The notes: generated from the letters alone by a model not told the origin. Shown: positions 37,670-47,108, counted from the first letter of the stretch. The stretch is DNA of 64,000 nucleotides from Haloarcula japonica DSM 6131 (GCF_000336635.1 NZ_AOLY01000037.1:69018-133017); one strand, 5' to 3'. Numbers and translations are program-made.

Positions 37670-38610
37670 GCGAGGACGACTCCTCGACGGACCCTGCCCC
37701 CGACGGCGGCGTTGTCGCGGCCGACGCTCCGGCTACCCGGTTGCACGACGGCGGAACCGAGCGAAGTACGGCGACGGACGCAGCCGACGAATCGACGCTG
37801 GCTCGGCTTGCTGACAGCAGCCTGCTCACCATCGCTCGCCGGGAGTACCGGCTAGCCGTCCGGAGCCGGTGGGCGCTCGGCGTGGCGCTGCTGTTCGGTC
37901 TCTTTACCACCGCAGTCGTCCAGTTCGGCGCGAGCTCGGTCGGTCCGGGTCGCTTCGACGCGGTGATCGCGACCATCGCCGAACTCGGCGTCTACCTTGT
38001 GCCGCTGACGGCGCTGGCGGTCGGCTACGACGCCATTGTCGGGGCCGACGAACGCGGCTCGCTCGAACTCATGCTCGCGCTCCCGGTCACGAAAGGCCGT
38101 GTCGTCGTCGGGACTGCCATCGGCCGGGCAGCGGTGCTGTCCGGCGCGATGTTGCTCGGCTTCGTTCCCGGTGCGCTGTTGACCGTCCGCTACATCGGGC
38201 TCGCTAGCGTCGGCCAGTACGCGGCGGTCGCCCTTGCTGCGGTGTTGACCGCCTGCGCGATGCTGGGCGTGGCGGTGCTTGTCTCGACGGTTTCGCGGAC
38301 GAAGACGCACGCGCTCGGTGCCGCACTGGCCATCTGGCTGTGGGTCGCACTGTTGCACGACCTGGTTGCGCTGGGTGCCGTCGCAGGGTTCGACCTTGGG
38401 TCCGGCGCTATCGCCGCGGCGATACTCCTCAACCCCGTGGACTGTTTCCGGGTACTCGCACTGTCGCAGGTGGACGTGGTCGCCGGCGGCTTCGGTAGCG
38501 TGCTGGCACAGGCCGGGCTGACCACGCCGATGGTCGCCGCGGGACTCGTAGCGTGGGTCGTCGTGCCTGTCGGCGTCGCTGCGAAACTCATCCAGCGGCG
38601 GCGTCTCTGA
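37666..38610 (+). CDS. nosY: NosY, ABC permease for nitrous oxide reductase maturation
   Basis: 314 aa. An acidic N-terminal stretch to about residue 45 precedes about six transmembrane helices. LTIARREYRLAVRSRWALGVALLFG and the loop DERGSLELMLALPVTKGRVVVGT are typical of NosY and other ABC-2 permeases. It is the last gene of the nos operon. No nosL or nosR follows; the next gene is convergent, two bases away. Confidence 0.92.
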   Translation: MSEDDSSTDPAPDGGVVAADAPATRLHDGGTERSTATDAADESTLARLADSSLLTIARREYRLAVRSRWALGVALLFGLFTTAVVQFGASSVGPGRFDAVIATIAELGVYLVPLTALAVGYDAIVGADERGSLELMLALPVTKGRVVVGTAIGRAAVLSGAMLLGFVPGALLTVRYIGLASVGQYAAVALAAVLTACAMLGVAVLVSTVSRTKTHALGAALAIWLWVALLHDLVALGAVAGFDLGSGAIAAAILLNPVDCFRVLALSQVDVVAGGFGSVLAQAGLTTPMVAAGLVAWVVVPVGVAAKLIQRRRL

Positions 38611-38612
38611 AG

Positions 38613-39509
38613 CTAAATCGACTGCAGCGCTGTTTCTTCTGGTTCTTCGAACAGACTGGCGACCTGTTCCGTCGTATCGGTACGCTCGTGGGCGTTCTCC
38701 AGCAGCACGGTTTCGCTGGGGAACAGCTGCTCACCGAGTTCGAGGCCGTGGTCGCGAGCAGTCGACCCCGTAACGGTGAGGTAGACGCCGAGGCCAGTCG
38801 CCGCGATGTCTGCTTCCTCTTCGCCACCCTCAGTCGGATAGGTAAAGGAGACGCCATCGAGCGCGCTCGTCCCGAGGACGGCTTCGACAAGCCGTTCGTA
38901 CCGCGGTGAGATACAGAGTTCGCCCTCGTAGTTGGTGACGAAGGCCCGGTCGAGGGGACCGTCCTGTGTATCCAAAACCTCCGGCGTCGCGAGCAGCGTG
39001 TGATACACAGTATCGCCCAGCCCGGTCACGACTCGGACGTCCGTGTCCAGCGGGTCGATACGGTCGTTGATCTCGTGGATGGCGGTCAGTGGCTCGTCCC
39101 GAAGCTGGACGACCTCTTCGAGTACGAGGTCGGCACTGTCAAACCCGAGTGCGAACTCGTGGGTCCGGAGCGCACGGAACGGCTCCTCGCGGCCGACCAA
39201 CTGAACATCACCGTGTTCGGTCGGTACCGTGACGCTGTCGAAGACGATGCGTCGGGGCATCCCGTCGCGGTCGTCACGGAGCAGCGTGTACTCTGGCTCG
39301 TATGGCGCATCAAGCGAGGAGTAGTCGCTGATTCGATGGTACACGTCGGCGACCGCGTCCTGATTGCCCTTGGTGACGGCCTTCTCGTAGCGGAGCGTCG
39401 AGATGATATCGTCGGCCAGGTCGGTCGTCCCCGTGCGTCCGGCGAGTCGCTCCAGTACTGCTTCGAGAGGCCGGCCCTTGCGCGGAACGGCCACCCTCGT
39501 CGTCGTCAT
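38613..39509 (-). CDS. Uncharacterised protein, possible HisG-like fold
   Basis: 298 aa, soluble. The start RVAVPRKGRPLEAVLERL and the later EEADIAATGLGVYLTVTGSTARDHGLEL are reminiscent of ATP phosphoribosyltransferase (HisG), with ELCISPRYERLVEAVLG in between. Spacing and length differ, and no histidine genes are near. I treat the resemblance as a fold-level hint only. It is convergent with nosY and 39 nt downstream of the coiled-coil gene in the same direction, so the two may form an operon. Confidence 0.55.
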   Translation of the reverse strand: MTTTRVAVPRKGRPLEAVLERLAGRTGTTDLADDIISTLRYEKAVTKGNQDAVADVYHRISDYSSLDAPYEPEYTLLRDDRDGMPRRIVFDSVTVPTEHGDVQLVGREEPFRALRTHEFALGFDSADLVLEEVVQLRDEPLTAIHEINDRIDPLDTDVRVVTGLGDTVYHTLLATPEVLDTQDGPLDRAFVTNYEGELCISPRYERLVEAVLGTSALDGVSFTYPTEGGEEEADIAATGLGVYLTVTGSTARDHGLELGEQLFPSETVLLENAHERTDTTEQVASLFEEPEETALQSI

Positions 39510-39548
39510 TATGCAGGCACAGACGGGGGATCGGTAAAACGAGTTCGG

Positions 39549-40646
39549 TTAGTCGCCGCCGCCGATAACCGACGACAGCTGTTCGCGCCACTGTTTGAGC
39601 TCCTCGATCTCCGATTCGGTTTCGTCGATCCGGTCTGCGAGTTCGCCCTCACCGATCTCCTCGCGGACGGCCTCAATCTCGTCTTCGAGGTCGTCGAGCT
39701 GCCCTTCGACGCTCTCGACTTCTTCGGACAGGTCGTCGACCTGATCGGAGGCGGACGTGGCTGTATCCGTCGCCGCCTGGACTTCGTCCTGGAAACCCTC
39801 CAGAGCCTCTTCGAAGGAGTCGAGGCGCTCGCCGAACTCCTGAATCATGTCCTCGCCGGTGCCGTTCTCTTCGAGGAACTCTTCGAGGGCATCGGTGTAC
39901 GCACGGAGGTCTGCGACATCGCTCTGGATACGCTGGATCCGGGCGTCATTGACGCCGCCAGCGTCACTGTCGTCCTCGGAGACGGCGTCGAGCGCACGCT
40001 TGAGGAGCTTCACGTCTTCGGGGGAGACGTTCTGGTCGCGGATTTCCTGTGCCATCGTCGCGACGACAGCGCCGGATTGGACCTCGGAATCTGCCGGCGC
40101 AGCGTTGCTCTCTTCGGGGGCTTCGACGCTTGCGTCCGGGTTGTTCGGGTCTGAGAGGTCCAGCGTCTCGATGTCCTCGTCGTCATCGTCTTCCAGACCG
40201 GGAACGCTGTCGGCGTCACCGGCGATGACGTCCCGAACAGCCTCGTCGCCCCCACCGACGAGGTCCTCCTCGTCCTCGTCCAAGGGCGGGTCCACACTCT
40301 CGATTTCGGGTTCCGTCAGGAACTTCTCGACGTCGTCGGTTCCCGTCGCACGGATACCGTAGACGGTCGTGTAGTCGGCTTCGGGTTCGAGTTCTTTCTC
40401 GAAGGCGATCCGGTTTTCGTTGATGTCCCAGTACTCACTGCCGTACTCGGGGTGGAAGCCCAGATCCTCGACTGCTACGTCTTCCGGAACGGTATCAACT
40501 AACCTGACTGTCACCGCAACAGATCGTCGCGAAGTGAGATTGAACGCTATCGCGGGTACGGGGAACTCGTCCGCCTCGAACCGCTTGGTCACTGTCACGC
40601 CATCTGCGGCGACAGTGACTTCGTCGTAGGCTTGCGAATTGCTCAT
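39549..40646 (-). CDS. Acidic coiled-coil protein of unknown function
   Basis: 365 aa. Residues 1-110 look like a beta-rich domain (VTVTKRFEADEFPVPAIAFNLTS). A very acidic disordered middle (about 115-190) is followed by a long coiled coil from about 230 to 355 (VDDLSEEVESVEGQLDDLEDE). No membrane span or enzyme motif is visible. It resembles haloarchaeal proteins of unknown role. A structural or scaffolding role is only a guess. Confidence 0.65.
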   Translation of the reverse strand: MSNSQAYDEVTVAADGVTVTKRFEADEFPVPAIAFNLTSRRSVAVTVRLVDTVPEDVAVEDLGFHPEYGSEYWDINENRIAFEKELEPEADYTTVYGIRATGTDDVEKFLTEPEIESVDPPLDEDEEDLVGGGDEAVRDVIAGDADSVPGLEDDDDEDIETLDLSDPNNPDASVEAPEESNAAPADSEVQSGAVVATMAQEIRDQNVSPEDVKLLKRALDAVSEDDSDAGGVNDARIQRIQSDVADLRAYTDALEEFLEENGTGEDMIQEFGERLDSFEEALEGFQDEVQAATDTATSASDQVDDLSEEVESVEGQLDDLEDEIEAVREEIGEGELADRIDETESEIEELKQWREQLSSVIGGGD

Positions 40647-40817
40647 GGTCTGTATGGTCTCAGCAATAGTATTAAAGGTACGTACCTGACCAACATTTAC
40701 ACCTTTTTTCTATACGATACTGGTTAATATAATATAGAGACGTAACCTCAGTAACACGAACAAGACGTGAGCCAGCAAAGACGGGCAGTCCGTCCGTGTG
40801 GTACTGGCAGGCCGTTT

Positions 40818-41651
40818 TCAGTCGAGATCGTACCGGTCGCCGATTTCAACAATTGAAAGTGTCGAGGGATACGCGAAGCTGTTGGCGTGGTTGTGCAGGA
40901 CGGTCGGCTCCGTCGTCATCCCCTTCCACATGTCCCAGTGGGTCGGGACAAGGGTGTCCAGTTGGAGTTCGTTCGCGGCTTCGATAATCATGTTCTCGTT
41001 GTTGTACCACTGCGTTCGCGTGGGTTCGCCGGTCTCCTTGTCGTCGATCATCCCGACGGTTCCGAACGCGAGGACGCCGACATCGATATCGTAGCGTTCG
41101 CCGATAGACTCGAACTCGCCAGGGCGAGCGTCGCCGCCGTGGAAGAACGTGCCGGAGTCGTGTTCGAACACGTACGACACCGGATGCTCGGCGTCGGGGT
41201 CGTTGGCCGGTTCGACATGAACAGTCAGGTCACCGATTTCGAGCGTGTCTCCCTCCGTGACCTCGTGCAACTGGTCGTTGGTGACGCCGTAGTTCTCCAG
41301 CCACGCTTCCTCCCGGATGACGTCGTGACCGCTGTCAGTCGTGTAGTAGTCCGCGCCCGTCCCGACGAGAATTGGGGCCTGGGACGGTCCATGAACGTGG
41401 TCGGTGTGTTCGTGGGTGCCCAGAACCGCGTCGCACTCGGTGATGTCGTCGGGGTTGAACGGCACCGGAACCATCCGCACAGTCCGCGGGGGGTCGCCCG
41501 TGCCGAGATACGGGTCGATGAAGACGGTCGTCCCACCGCTCGATTTCACGATGAAGCCGTTACAGCCCAGATACCAGATCGCCAGTCCGTCAGGCGTCGC
41601 CGACTCCACCGCACGCGGGAGCCAGTCATCCCAGTCAGATTCGACTGTCAT
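40818..41651 (-). CDS. UlaG-like metallo-beta-lactamase-fold hydrolase
   Basis: 277 aa. The metal-binding motif HEHTDHVHG (about residues 79-87) and later ligands in FFHGGDARPGE and VPTHWDMW mark the MBL fold. YLGCNGFIVKSSGGTTVFIDPYLG and the overall length fit the UlaG (L-ascorbate-6-phosphate lactonase) branch, but ulaG-like enzymes in archaea have no proven substrate. ATG at 41651 is chosen; a GTG at 41666 would add five residues. It stands alone, divergent from the stress protein. Confidence 0.82.
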   Translation of the reverse strand: MTVESDWDDWLPRAVESATPDGLAIWYLGCNGFIVKSSGGTTVFIDPYLGTGDPPRTVRMVPVPFNPDDITECDAVLGTHEHTDHVHGPSQAPILVGTGADYYTTDSGHDVIREEAWLENYGVTNDQLHEVTEGDTLEIGDLTVHVEPANDPDAEHPVSYVFEHDSGTFFHGGDARPGEFESIGERYDIDVGVLAFGTVGMIDDKETGEPTRTQWYNNENMIIEAANELQLDTLVPTHWDMWKGMTTEPTVLHNHANSFAYPSTLSIVEIGDRYDLD

Positions 41652-41764
41652 GCCGGGAGATGCCACGCCCGGTCGCTAAGATGTTTCGAAGACGCCAGGT
41701 CGTCTCCCGCTGTTTGAGAACGAGGCCCTCGATTTATCCCCCAACTGAGAGAAATACGACCTGT

Positions 41765-42214
41765 ATGTACGACAACATTCTCCTTGCCTCAGATGGGACA
41801 GAAGCGTCGACCAACGCCGAATCCCACGCGATTGCCCTCGCAGCAGAACATGGTGCGGCCCTCCATGTGCTGTATGTCGTCGATGAAGACGTGTACACGG
41901 CCTACAGCGGCGACGAATACGTCGACGAATCGGAAGGGCCCGAGCACGGCCTCGAAGAGACGGGCCAGGAGACGCTGGCCCGGATAGAGGCCGATGCAGA
42001 GGCATCCGGGGTCGACGTGACGACGACCCTGAAACACGGACGGCCGGCCGAATCCATCATCGAAACCGCCGACGAGGCGGACGTCGACCTGCTCGTCCTC
42101 GGGACGAAGCGACGGCCGGCGGAGTACCGGAGTCTCCTCGGTAGCATCACCGACAAGGTGCTTCGACTGACCGAGCGACCGGCAGTCGTGGTGAAAACCG
42201 AAGTCGAGGAGTAA
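41765..42214 (+). CDS. Universal stress protein (UspA family)
   Basis: 149 aa. The typical start MYDNILLASDGTEAS, the middle VDVTTTLKHGRPAESIIETADEADVDLLVLGT and the C-terminal LLGSITDKVLRLTERPAVVV are present. The ATP-loop pattern G-x2-G-x9-G-S is degenerate (GTKRR), so nucleotide binding is uncertain. The start at 41765 is the first that gives the conserved N-terminus. Its role in stress survival is only known generally. Confidence 0.92.
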   Translation: MYDNILLASDGTEASTNAESHAIALAAEHGAALHVLYVVDEDVYTAYSGDEYVDESEGPEHGLEETGQETLARIEADAEASGVDVTTTLKHGRPAESIIETADEADVDLLVLGTKRRPAEYRSLLGSITDKVLRLTERPAVVVKTEVEE

Positions 42215-42356
42215 CTGCCCGGTCGGTCGAGTGTATAACTGACTGTCGATGACTATCGGTGGAGCAGTGCGGTTGACGGATGATAGCTGTCGGCGGCATC
42301 GGCGTACCGGTCGCTTCGGAGTCAGTGAAAAACGCGACCGCGAAAAATACCGGTGT

Positions 42357-42755
42357 TCAGTCCTCGCAGCAACCGCCGGCTTTCTGGCCGAAGTCGACGG
42401 CCAGTTCCTCGGAAACGATCTCGTTGAGTTCCTGCAGGCGCAGTTCGAGTTCGTTCTGGGCCTCCAGATAGTCACTCATAACCGGGATGTCGTGGAGTTC
42501 CTCCTGTTTCTGCTGGACTTTCCGGAGGTCCTCCTGAGAGGCGTTCCCGGTCTGGCGGGCGAGCATGAACTCCTCACGGATCTGCTCGAACTCCTGGATG
42601 GCCGCCTGCGCCTCGTCGTGGTTCTCGACGGCGTCTTTCGTCTCCTTGAATCGCTGGTACACCGGTAGCTCGGCGATCGCTTCGCCGAACTCTGTAGCGA
42701 GCGCCTCGACGTGGTCACCGTCGATATCAGCGGCGGTATCAGTCTCGATGCTCAT
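42357..42755 (-). CDS. YlbF/YmcA-family protein
   Basis: 132 aa, helical. The core QRFKETKDAVENHDEAQAAIQEF and LHDIPVMSDYLEAQNELE match the com_YlbF family; in Bacillus such proteins modulate RNase Y-dependent mRNA decay, biofilm and competence. The C-terminus ends GQKAGGCCED with a Cys pair, as in some family members that bind an Fe-S cluster. The archaeal role is unknown. ATG at 42755 is taken rather than GTG at 42758. Confidence 0.82.
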   Translation of the reverse strand: MSIETDTAADIDGDHVEALATEFGEAIAELPVYQRFKETKDAVENHDEAQAAIQEFEQIREEFMLARQTGNASQEDLRKVQQKQEELHDIPVMSDYLEAQNELELRLQELNEIVSEELAVDFGQKAGGCCED

Positions 42756-43042
42756 CACTGATTGGTATGGACTCGGGCGGTATAGGCCTGCCGAAACCGG
42801 GTTGTTCTGGGCAGGACATCGGTCCCTGGCAGCGGTCCTGCCGTGTTGTCGCTCGCATCGGACTCTCGGACTGACAGTTGTTAACGTTAAATTGGGAATC
42901 CACGTTATCGCGGTCGTTGTGGTATGTGCGCCGCTATACTAATCGTTCTGTAGCTTCGCTCCTGATGAGATTCGCTCAAACCAGTTATCAACTGATATAA
43001 TCGGTCGAAAACGGTATATTAGGCTCTAAGATAGATTTTGCA

Positions 43043-44359
43043 ATGGCAAACACTGCATCTGAAGACAGTCTGCTACCGGAGTCCGTCGACGACAGCGGGG
43101 AGTTCTGGCTCCACACGTTCGAGTCGCTTGTCGCGGATTTACCGGAAGCTGCGTTCGTAGTCGATGCGGACGGGGATATCACACACTGGAACGATACGGT
43201 TGAACGCATGCTCGGGCTCCCGGCGAGCGAAGCGGTCGGGATGAACGCATACGACGTGTTCGGCACAGAGGGTCAGGAAGAGACGCTCGCTCAGGAAGTC
43301 ATCAGGACGGGCGAGCCAGTTCGCGAAGGCGAGTTCCGCTCGGCCGAGCGACCTGACGGAACGATGGCGCACGCGCGAGCGGTGGCTATCCCGCTCATGG
43401 GCCCTGGTGGGGACGCTATCGGTGCGTTGGAGCTACTGATCGATTTCAGTGATATCGTCGAACAGCGTGAGGCGCTCCAGAACCTCCAGTCACAGATGGC
43501 GACGGACGTCGAGTCAGCGGTCGGTGAAATCGGCGACTCCGCCGCGGCCGTTACCGAGCAGTCCGACGAGATCAAGGAGATGGCCGGAGAGCAGTCCGAC
43601 AACCTCGATGAGGTCCAGTCCGAAGTCTCCGGGTTCAGCGCGACCGTCGAGGAAATCGCTTCCAGCGCCGAAGAAGTGAGCAGTCAGAGCGGCGAGGCCA
43701 GGGAACTCGCCGAGGCATCCGTCGAGACGGCCGAGGAAACAATCGAACGCGTCGAGGATGCGACGGAGTCCGCCGAACAGGTCGCGTCGGACTCGACGGA
43801 ACTCCGGGGCCACATCGAAGAAATCGACGAGTTCGTCGAGGTAATCAACGACATCGCGGACCAGACGAACATGCTGGCGCTGAACGCCAACATCGAAGCC
43901 GCGCGAAGCAACAGCGACAGCGACGGGTTCGCGGTCGTCGCTGACGAGATCAAGGAACTGGCAGACGAGTCCAAACAGCACGCCGACGAGGTCGAGCGGA
44001 TTGTCGGGGAGGTCCGCGAGATGGCCGACAGCACCGCCGAAAACGTCGAGGAGACGACAGGCGCGATTCAGCAGGCGCTCACTGACTTAGAGACAGTGCT
44101 TGACAACCAACAGGCCATCGTCGACGCGACCTCGGAGACGGAACAGGGTATCAGTGAAGTCGCGGCGGCGACGGACGACCAGGCTGCAAGCGCCGAAGAG
44201 ATCGCTAGCATGATCGACGAAATCGCCCAGCGTGCCGCCGAGGTGTCCGAGTCCATCGATGAGCTGGCTGGCGCAAACGAGACCCAGCACCGGATGGCCC
44301 AGGACTTAGAAGAGAACGTCGAGCGGGTCGAGCGCCGACTCGCCGAGATTATGGAGTGA
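43043..44359 (+). CDS. Cytoplasmic PAS-domain methyl-accepting transducer
   Basis: 438 aa, no membrane span. A PAS domain (about residues 28-140: PEAAFVVDADGDITHWNDTVERMLG) precedes a full transducer signalling hairpin. The tip reads [31 protein letters not shown] near residues 270-300; the usual AGExGxG is replaced by SNSDSDG. The tip for CheA/CheW is otherwise intact. It would sense an internal signal such as redox state, oxygen or a ligand. TATA-like GGTATATTAG near 43012 leaves a short leader. Confidence 0.9.
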   Translation: MANTASEDSLLPESVDDSGEFWLHTFESLVADLPEAAFVVDADGDITHWNDTVERMLGLPASEAVGMNAYDVFGTEGQEETLAQEVIRTGEPVREGEFRSAERPDGTMAHARAVAIPLMGPGGDAIGALELLIDFSDIVEQREALQNLQSQMATDVESAVGEIGDSAAAVTEQSDEIKEMAGEQSDNLDEVQSEVSGFSATVEEIASSAEEVSSQSGEARELAEASVETAEETIERVEDATESAEQVASDSTELRGHIEEIDEFVEVINDIADQTNMLALNANIEAARSNSDSDGFAVVADEIKELADESKQHADEVERIVGEVREMADSTAENVEETTGAIQQALTDLETVLDNQQAIVDATSETEQGISEVAAATDDQAASAEEIASMIDEIAQRAAEVSESIDELAGANETQHRMAQDLEENVERVERRLAEIME

Positions 44360-44413
44360 CCCTCGCTCATCGAAACACGGGGGTTATGCCGCTCGAACCG
44401 ATACAGAGTTGCA

Positions 44414-45460
44414 ATGAGTCAAGAGCGGACTGACGGCGACCTCCGGAACACCGGGCTGTCACTCAAACACGACCGCGAGTGGGATTACGAGCTCGACCGA
44501 ATTGTCGAAGCCGTCGAGGAACGCGACGCAGAGAAGGTGGGCCTGCAGTTCCCCGAGGGACTGAAGCGCCGCGGCCCGGCCGTGGCCGATGACCTCCGCA
44601 AGAACCTCCCCGACGACGTGACGGTGCTGCTCTCGGGTCAGCCCTGTTACGGCGCGTGTGACCTGGATACGTACATGATGCGCCGGACGGACGTGTTCGT
44701 CCACTTCGGGCACTCGCCGATGAAGGAATCGGACAAGATCATCTACGTGCCGCTGTTCTCGAACGTCGATGTCTTCCCCATCATGGAGCAGGCCCGCGAG
44801 GAACAGCTCGCGGACCCCGAGGAGGACCCCGACGTGGGGCTGGTGACGACGGCCCAGCACATGAACAAGTTCGGCGAGATGCGCGAGTGGCTGGAGGAGC
44901 GGGGCTACACCGTTCACACGCGCCGCGGCGACGAACGGCTGACCCACGAGGGGCAGGTGCTCGGCTGTAACTACGCCAGCGCCGACGTGGACGCCGACCA
45001 GATGCTGTACGTCGGTGGCGGGAAGTTCCACCCGCTGGGGCTGGCGATGGAGCACCCCGACAAGCACGTCGTCATCGCCGACCCGGTCAACAACGTCGTC
45101 ACCGTCGCCGACACCGAGAAGTTCATGAAACAGCGCTACGGCGCGGTCCACCGCGCGATGGACGCCGAGTCCTGGGGTGTCATCTTCTGTACCAAGATCG
45201 GGCAGGGTCGCTGGGACAAGGCGCAGGAAATCGTCGAGAACAACGAGAACGCCTATCTCATCACCATGGACGAGGTGACGCCGGACCGGCTGACGAACTT
45301 CGGAATGGACGCCTACGTCAACACCGGCTGTCCGCGCATCACCACCGACGACGGCCCGCAGTTCAAGAAACCGATGCTCACGCCCGGCGAGTACGAGATC
45401 GCGATCGGCGAGAAGCCACTCGATTCGCTGGAGTTTGACACCTTCCACGGCACCTGGTGA
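44414..45460 (+). CDS. dph2: Diphthamide biosynthesis enzyme Dph2
   Basis: 348 aa; a [4Fe-4S] enzyme that transfers the aminocarboxypropyl group of SAM to a histidine of elongation factor 2, the first diphthamide step. The three cluster cysteines are in GQPCYGACDL, VLGCNYAS and NTGCPRITTDD, spread over three related domains. VGLQFPEGLKRRGPAVADDL is typical. Housekeeping gene. The next gene starts three bases after its stop. Confidence 0.94.
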   Translation: MSQERTDGDLRNTGLSLKHDREWDYELDRIVEAVEERDAEKVGLQFPEGLKRRGPAVADDLRKNLPDDVTVLLSGQPCYGACDLDTYMMRRTDVFVHFGHSPMKESDKIIYVPLFSNVDVFPIMEQAREEQLADPEEDPDVGLVTTAQHMNKFGEMREWLEERGYTVHTRRGDERLTHEGQVLGCNYASADVDADQMLYVGGGKFHPLGLAMEHPDKHVVIADPVNNVVTVADTEKFMKQRYGAVHRAMDAESWGVIFCTKIGQGRWDKAQEIVENNENAYLITMDEVTPDRLTNFGMDAYVNTGCPRITTDDGPQFKKPMLTPGEYEIAIGEKPLDSLEFDTFHGTW

Positions 45461-45463
45461 CCC

Positions 45464-46333
45464 ATGGGCCGGAGGGGGGGACACGAACCACTCACAGTCG
45501 CTGCCGTCGGCGCAATAGAGCGAGAGACACTTGAACTCGCCATGGATGCCGTTGAGGAACACTTCTCGCTGACCGCGCGCGTCGATCATAGGCAGTTTCA
45601 CACCGACGGAATCCCCGATAGCGCCCAGCCTACCGGTGATAGTGATCAGTACGACGCAGTTGAGCTGGCGAAATACGTAGCCAGTGAGACGGATGGCAGC
45701 CGAACGCTTGTTGTGACGAATCAAGATGTCTCACAAGGCCGGCGGCAGTCGCTGTTCGGAATTGGAATCCGGTACGGCCGGACATCGTTACTCTCGACGT
45801 TCCGTCTGGGTGAGAACAAGTTCGACGACCGGGTTCGAAAACTGGCTGTCAGTGAGGTCGGGTACATGCTGGGGCTTGAGCTCTGTCCAAACGAGCAGTG
45901 CCCATTCAGGAGAACAGACTCAGTAGCGACGCTGGATGCGGTCGACGAGTCTCCCTGTGAGGCCTGCCAGACGAAACTTGCCGAGGCCATCACGTCTGGC
46001 GATGTGACAGCGGACTCCGAGTCGGCAGATAATGGACGCACTGAGAAATCGGTGGGCCAATCAGATAACACACCGCAAGATCGTTCGACGGATCAATTGA
46101 CACACCTCCTCGCTGGCACTGCTCGCTTCTGGACGTCAGTACTCGGCTACGGCGTCGCATTCATTGTGACGCTCCTTGTTCTGATTGGTCTGCTTGAAGA
46201 AGTCGTCGGACTCGCCATCACGGACTCGGATGCAGCAACCTGGGTCATTGTTGTCATCACTGCTGCTGTTGCATGGGTCGTCTACAGGAACTGTCGAGCG
46301 GTTATCAAGGTAATCAGCCGTGTAGTTATCTAG
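45464..46333 (+). CDS. Catalytically dead archaemetzincin-like protein with two C-terminal membrane helices
   Basis: 289 aa. Residues 10-165 align with archaemetzincins (TLVVTNQDVSQGRRQSLFG, then KLAVSEVGYMLGL). The zinc motif HExxHxxGxxH has become SEVGYMLGLEL: all three His are lost, but the Glu and Gly remain. The four structural cysteines of the family are intact (CPNEQC, then CEAC 18 residues on). Two membrane helices lie near 220-247 and 257-277. The frame is open, so this is not a decayed gene. It follows dph2 by three bases and converges on the GIDE and LemA genes. A pseudo-enzyme binding or scaffold role is inferred. Confidence 0.82.
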   Translation: MGRRGGHEPLTVAAVGAIERETLELAMDAVEEHFSLTARVDHRQFHTDGIPDSAQPTGDSDQYDAVELAKYVASETDGSRTLVVTNQDVSQGRRQSLFGIGIRYGRTSLLSTFRLGENKFDDRVRKLAVSEVGYMLGLELCPNEQCPFRRTDSVATLDAVDESPCEACQTKLAEAITSGDVTADSESADNGRTEKSVGQSDNTPQDRSTDQLTHLLAGTARFWTSVLGYGVAFIVTLLVLIGLLEEVVGLAITDSDAATWVIVVITAAVAWVVYRNCRAVIKVISRVVI

Positions 46334-46346
46334 AGTATCCGGTAAT

Positions 46347-47108
46347 CTACGCGCCGAGAAATATCTGTGCGATACCCGTCAGCCAGAGAAACACAGCCAG
46401 CGAAATGACTGCAACGGCGATGCCGAGCAGCCCGTTTTTCGCAAGCACGAACCGTCGCTCCCGGAGCAGTTCGTCCGGATCCTGGTCGGAGACAAAAAAC
46501 AACCCATCGCGGCCAGTCAGTACGAGCGGTTTCGATTGCTCCCCGGACAACGAGTTGTCCAGTTCAGCAGTCCCGTACGTATACACGGTATCGCCGGGTT
46601 CGATGTACGCCATCTCATAACGTCGGTCGTCACCGGCCCGCAGGTCCGGGATTTGCCAGTCGCGCTCAAAGCGCGCCAACTGATCGTCAGGCGAGGTGTG
46701 GCTCTTGCGCTTCTCGCTCCAGCGACGGTCCTCGGAAACGTGGAAGTCGAACTCCGCGTTGCAGACCCGGACCGAGCCCTCATCAGTCACAATGTCGAAC
46801 GGTACCGCTTCCGACTTGTTGACGTGTGTCCTGCTCGAATCGCCTCCCGTGTCCTCAATTTTGAGTTCGTAGGCAACACAGGCCTCGCAGTCGTACAGCG
46901 TTCCGATATGTCGATCAGCAGGTTCGATGCGGCCCTGGACTGCTGTCGGACCAGCAGCAACTGAATCGAGTTCCGAAAGCGGTGTCGTTCGAATTGCGTG
47001 CTCTTCCTCGTAGCGGTCAAATCCCATCAGTATTGATCCGATTCCCCAGAGAACACCAAACCCCGAGAGTGCCAGAATACCGAGATACAGCAGAATGGCA
47101 AACAGCAT
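46347..47108 (-). CDS. GIDE-domain membrane protein
   Basis: 253 aa. A first helix (about 3-28) and a last helix (about 228-250) flank a soluble domain. TAVQGRIEP, DCEACVAYELKIED and PFDIVTDEGSVRVCNAEFDF, plus YIEPGDTVYTYGTAE, match the GIDE domain known from the eukaryotic MULAN ligase. There is no RING finger, so ligase activity is not implied. The start shares one base with the LemA stop (TGATG), giving translational coupling. Confidence 0.85.
   Translation of the reverse strand: MLFAILLYLGILALSGFGVLWGIGSILMGFDRYEEEHAIRTTPLSELDSVAAGPTAVQGRIEPADRHIGTLYDCEACVAYELKIEDTGGDSSRTHVNKSEAVPFDIVTDEGSVRVCNAEFDFHVSEDRRWSEKRKSHTSPDDQLARFERDWQIPDLRAGDDRRYEMAYIEPGDTVYTYGTAELDNSLSGEQSKPLVLTGRDGLFFVSDQDPDELLRERRFVLAKNGLLGIAVAVISLAVFLWLTGIAQIFLGA

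Noticed and set aside
44459..45724. 421-codon reverse frame opposite dph2
   Set aside because: Antisense shadow of a well-conserved enzyme gene; no family resemblance.
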